Source of the DNA: JBBRHH01 sp038222915
GTDB taxonomy: Bacteria > Planctomycetota > Phycisphaerae > Tepidisphaerales > Tepidisphaeraceae
Assembly: GCA_038222915.1 (NCBI GenBank)
Contig: JBBRHH010000316.1
Span: forward strand, 1-7,125
DNA length: 7,125 bases
Direction: 5' to 3'
The position numbers and the translations under genes are program-made. Below the pieces are notes generated by a model. It worked only from the letters and a program-made list of their open reading frames with translations, was not told where the DNA came from and did no database searches. How positions within the stretch are numbered: position 1 is the stretch's first letter; the number at the start of each line of letters is the position of its first letter. Positions 5,773-7,125 of the stretch are shown piece by piece.

Positions 5773-6770
5773 CGTCGAGCCTCGAATATGCCCCCCTGGA
5801 TGTTGCGAACGGTCGCCCCGTCTGGGTGCGCGTTCTTACCGCCCTGGGCCCCCTGCTTGGACTAGCGCTGGTTTTCGGGTTGTTCGCGGTGCTACGGCCG
5901 CGCACGTTTCTGCCGTGGGGCAATGTGAAGTTAATGTTGTTGCAAACTGCCGTTGTGGGGACGGCCGCAATCGGCATGACGCTTGTCATTATTTCCGGCG
6001 GGATCGACCTTTCGATCGGATCGAATATCGCCCTGTCGACGGTCGTGATCGGGCTGGCGTTGACGCACAACGTGCCGCCGCTGTTCGCGGCGATCGCAGG
6101 TGTTGCATCGGCGGCGCTGTGCGGATTGGTGATTGGCGTGCTGGTGACCCAGTTGAAGATGATGCCGTTCATCGTAACGCTTGGGATGTATGTGGCGTTG
6201 CGCGGGGCGGCGCTCGAACTGGCGAATGGGACACGCGTCACGCCCCCGGAAGACACATGGCTCAATACACTGCTGCAAACACCTCGCGGTCAATTGGCCT
6301 GGATGGTTTTGCCGCCGGGTGTGTGGCTGATGATTGCGCTGGCAATCGGGTTCGCGGGCGTGGCGCGTTTCACGCGGTTTGGCCGACATATTTTTGCGAT
6401 CGGATCCAACGAGCAGACGGCGCGACTCTGCGGCGTCCGCGTAAACGTTGCCAAAGTGCTCATCTACGTCACCGGCGCTGCACTGGCCGGCATTGCGGCT
6501 GTGCTGCAATTTTCATATCTGACGGTCGGCGATCCTACGACCGCAGGCGGGATGGAGTTGAGCGTGATCGCGGCCGTGGTGATTGGGGGCGCCAGTCTCA
6601 GTGGCGGGCAGGGTTCGGTTTTTGGATCGGTGATCGGTGCGCTGATCATGACTGTCATCAGCAACGGCTGCACGAAAATCGGGTTGAGCAACTCGATTCA
6701 GATGATTGTCACCGGCGGCATCATCATTGGCGCGGTGGCCCTTGACCGGTTTCGACAGAGCCGCGTGTGA
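5769..6770 (+). CDS. rbsC: Sugar ABC transporter permease (RbsC-like, BPD_transp_2 family)
   Basis: This is the inner-membrane permease of the importer (333 aa; E. coli RbsC is 321 aa). A short cytoplasmic N-terminus (1-20) is followed by about eight to ten hydrophobic segments, near 22-42, 55-76, 84-100, 104-127, 132-150, 178-199, 228-250, 264-276, 283-299 and 311-326. Family hallmarks are G-G-I-D-L-S-I-G-S (77-85), M-P-F-I-V-T-L-G (132-139), T-R-F-G-R-H-I-F-A-I-G-S-N (202-214) with A-R-L-C-G-V (218-223), the loop that contacts the ATPase, and V-I-G-G-A-S-L-S-G-G-Q-G (271-282). The permease should act as a dimer with RbsA and receive sugar from the lipoprotein. ATG 5769 is chosen because everything in frame upstream lies inside rbsA coding sequence or the 25-nt gap. 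GGA nine nt upstream is a weak Shine-Dalgarno. No rbsD, rbsK or LacI-type regulator follows, so the operon seems to end here. Confidence 0.95.
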   Translation: MTSSLEYAPLDVANGRPVWVRVLTALGPLLGLALVFGLFAVLRPRTFLPWGNVKLMLLQTAVVGTAAIGMTLVIISGGIDLSIGSNIALSTVVIGLALTHNVPPLFAAIAGVASAALCGLVIGVLVTQLKMMPFIVTLGMYVALRGAALELANGTRVTPPEDTWLNTLLQTPRGQLAWMVLPPGVWLMIALAIGFAGVARFTRFGRHIFAIGSNEQTARLCGVRVNVAKVLIYVTGAALAGIAAVLQFSYLTVGDPTTAGGMELSVIAAVVIGGASLSGGQGSVFGSVIGALIMTVISNGCTKIGLSNSIQMIVTGGIIIGAVALDRFRQSRV

Positions 6771-6776
6771 AGGCGA

Positions 6777-7125
6777 CTAGTAATGGAACTCAAACCCGGC
6801 CCCGCCCCAGAGCGTGTTGTCGGTGTGTAGGCGCGTGGAGATGCGATCGGTGTAGTAGATGTAACCGTTAATGGACCAGTCGCCGTAGCGCTTGGGGATG
6901 TTGAGCAGCTTGTTCAACCCGTACTTACCCATCAGGCCTAATTGGTACCGCTGGAAGCCGGTGTCGTGGCCTTCAGGGCCGGCCACAAACGCGTAATGGA
7001 CAACGTAGACGGTGCTGGCCTCGGCGGTGAGGGTGAGGCCGATGTCTTCCAGAACAAAATCGTGCTTGATCCCGCCCTCCAGATAGAGGCCGTCGTATTT
7101 GTCGATGTCGTAGGCGGCGAAGACA
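6777..7125 (-). CDS. C-terminal part of a probable outer-membrane beta-barrel protein (5' end outside window)
   Basis: The minus-strand frame is open from the window edge to the TAG at 6777-6779, giving the last 115 residues of a longer protein. The sequence shows short alternating hydrophobic/polar stretches rich in Tyr, Gly, Asp and Thr. Examples are L-Y-L-E-G-G-I-K-H-D, L-T-L-T-A-E-A-S-T-V-Y, Y-Q-L-G-L-M-G-K-Y-G and S-I-N-G-Y-I-Y-Y-T-D. It ends in G-A-G-F-E-F-H-Y with a terminal aromatic residue. Amphipathic strands closing on a C-terminal aromatic are typical of Gram-negative outer-membrane barrels that BAM recognises. I recognise no specific family, and a porin-like or structural role is inference. 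An internal GTG at 6984-6986 is unlikely to be the start because the same strand pattern continues upstream of it. The gene is convergent with rbsC, with 6 nt between stops. The coding frame is well supported; the barrel call is moderate. Confidence 0.5.
   Translation of the reverse strand, partial: VFAAYDIDKYDGLYLEGGIKHDFVLEDIGLTLTAEASTVYVVHYAFVAGPEGHDTGFQRYQLGLMGKYGLNKLLNIPKRYGDWSINGYIYYTDRISTRLHTDNTLWGGAGFEFHY

Noticed and set aside
5375..6265. Long minus-strand open frame antisense to rbsA/rbsC
   Set aside because: It crosses two real genes, shows no recognisable motifs and is the mirror of their codon bias.
5915..6745. Second plus-strand open frame inside rbsC
   Set aside because: It is Arg/Asp/Cys-rich with no motifs, while the overlapping frame shows all the permease signatures and membrane segments.

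Overview
The window is GC-rich, gene-dense bacterial chromosome, and I see no mobile element, tRNA, rRNA or CRISPR array. The best guess at the source is a planctomycete (Planctomycetota, perhaps Phycisphaerae-like). The first gene has the repeated LTxxQ-type helical architecture that I associate with planctomycete hypothetical proteins, and the sugar-binding protein has an N-terminal H-E-F-W pocket motif that I recall from Planctomycetes/Verrucomicrobia-type homologues. This assignment is inference, because no phylogenetic marker gene is present.

Layout. (1) 2-2328, plus strand: three genes in one orientation with short gaps (37 and 25 nt). They are the 3' part of an unknown protein with four LTxxQ-like motifs, a 2-keto-4-pentenoate hydratase (MhpD/FAH fold), and a small CxxC carboxymuconolactone decarboxylase/AhpD-like protein. 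(2) 2358-3014, minus strand: GTP cyclohydrolase I (folE), convergent with the preceding group. (3) 3015-3188: divergent promoter region between folE and the transporter, with a perfect TATAAT facing folE and an imperfect palindrome. (4) 3189-6770, plus strand: a three-gene sugar ABC importer of the ribose/CUT2 type, comprising a substrate-binding lipoprotein, a double-ATPase subunit (RbsA) and a permease (RbsC). (5) 6777-7125, minus strand: the C-terminal part of a probable outer-membrane beta-barrel protein that runs off the window edge. It is convergent with rbsC across 6 nt. No stretch longer than 300 nt lacks a gene.

How the genes work together. The binding protein, ATPase and permease should form one complete high-affinity importer. 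Its sugar is not certain, because several ribose-contacting positions of E. coli RbsB are changed. FolE supplies dihydroneopterin triphosphate for folate/pterin synthesis and has no evident link to the transporter beyond sharing an intergenic region. The hydratase and the CxxC protein may belong to a catabolic or redox module, but the pathway cannot be read from this window.

The content is mostly ordinary housekeeping and transport, and I do not see a clearly new system. The points most worth a second look are a 10-codon mini-ORF that overlaps both the rbsA stop and the rbsC start as ATGA junctions, the altered relay residues in the CxxC protein, the altered sugar pocket of the binding protein, and the unknown N-terminal domain fused to LTxxQ modules.
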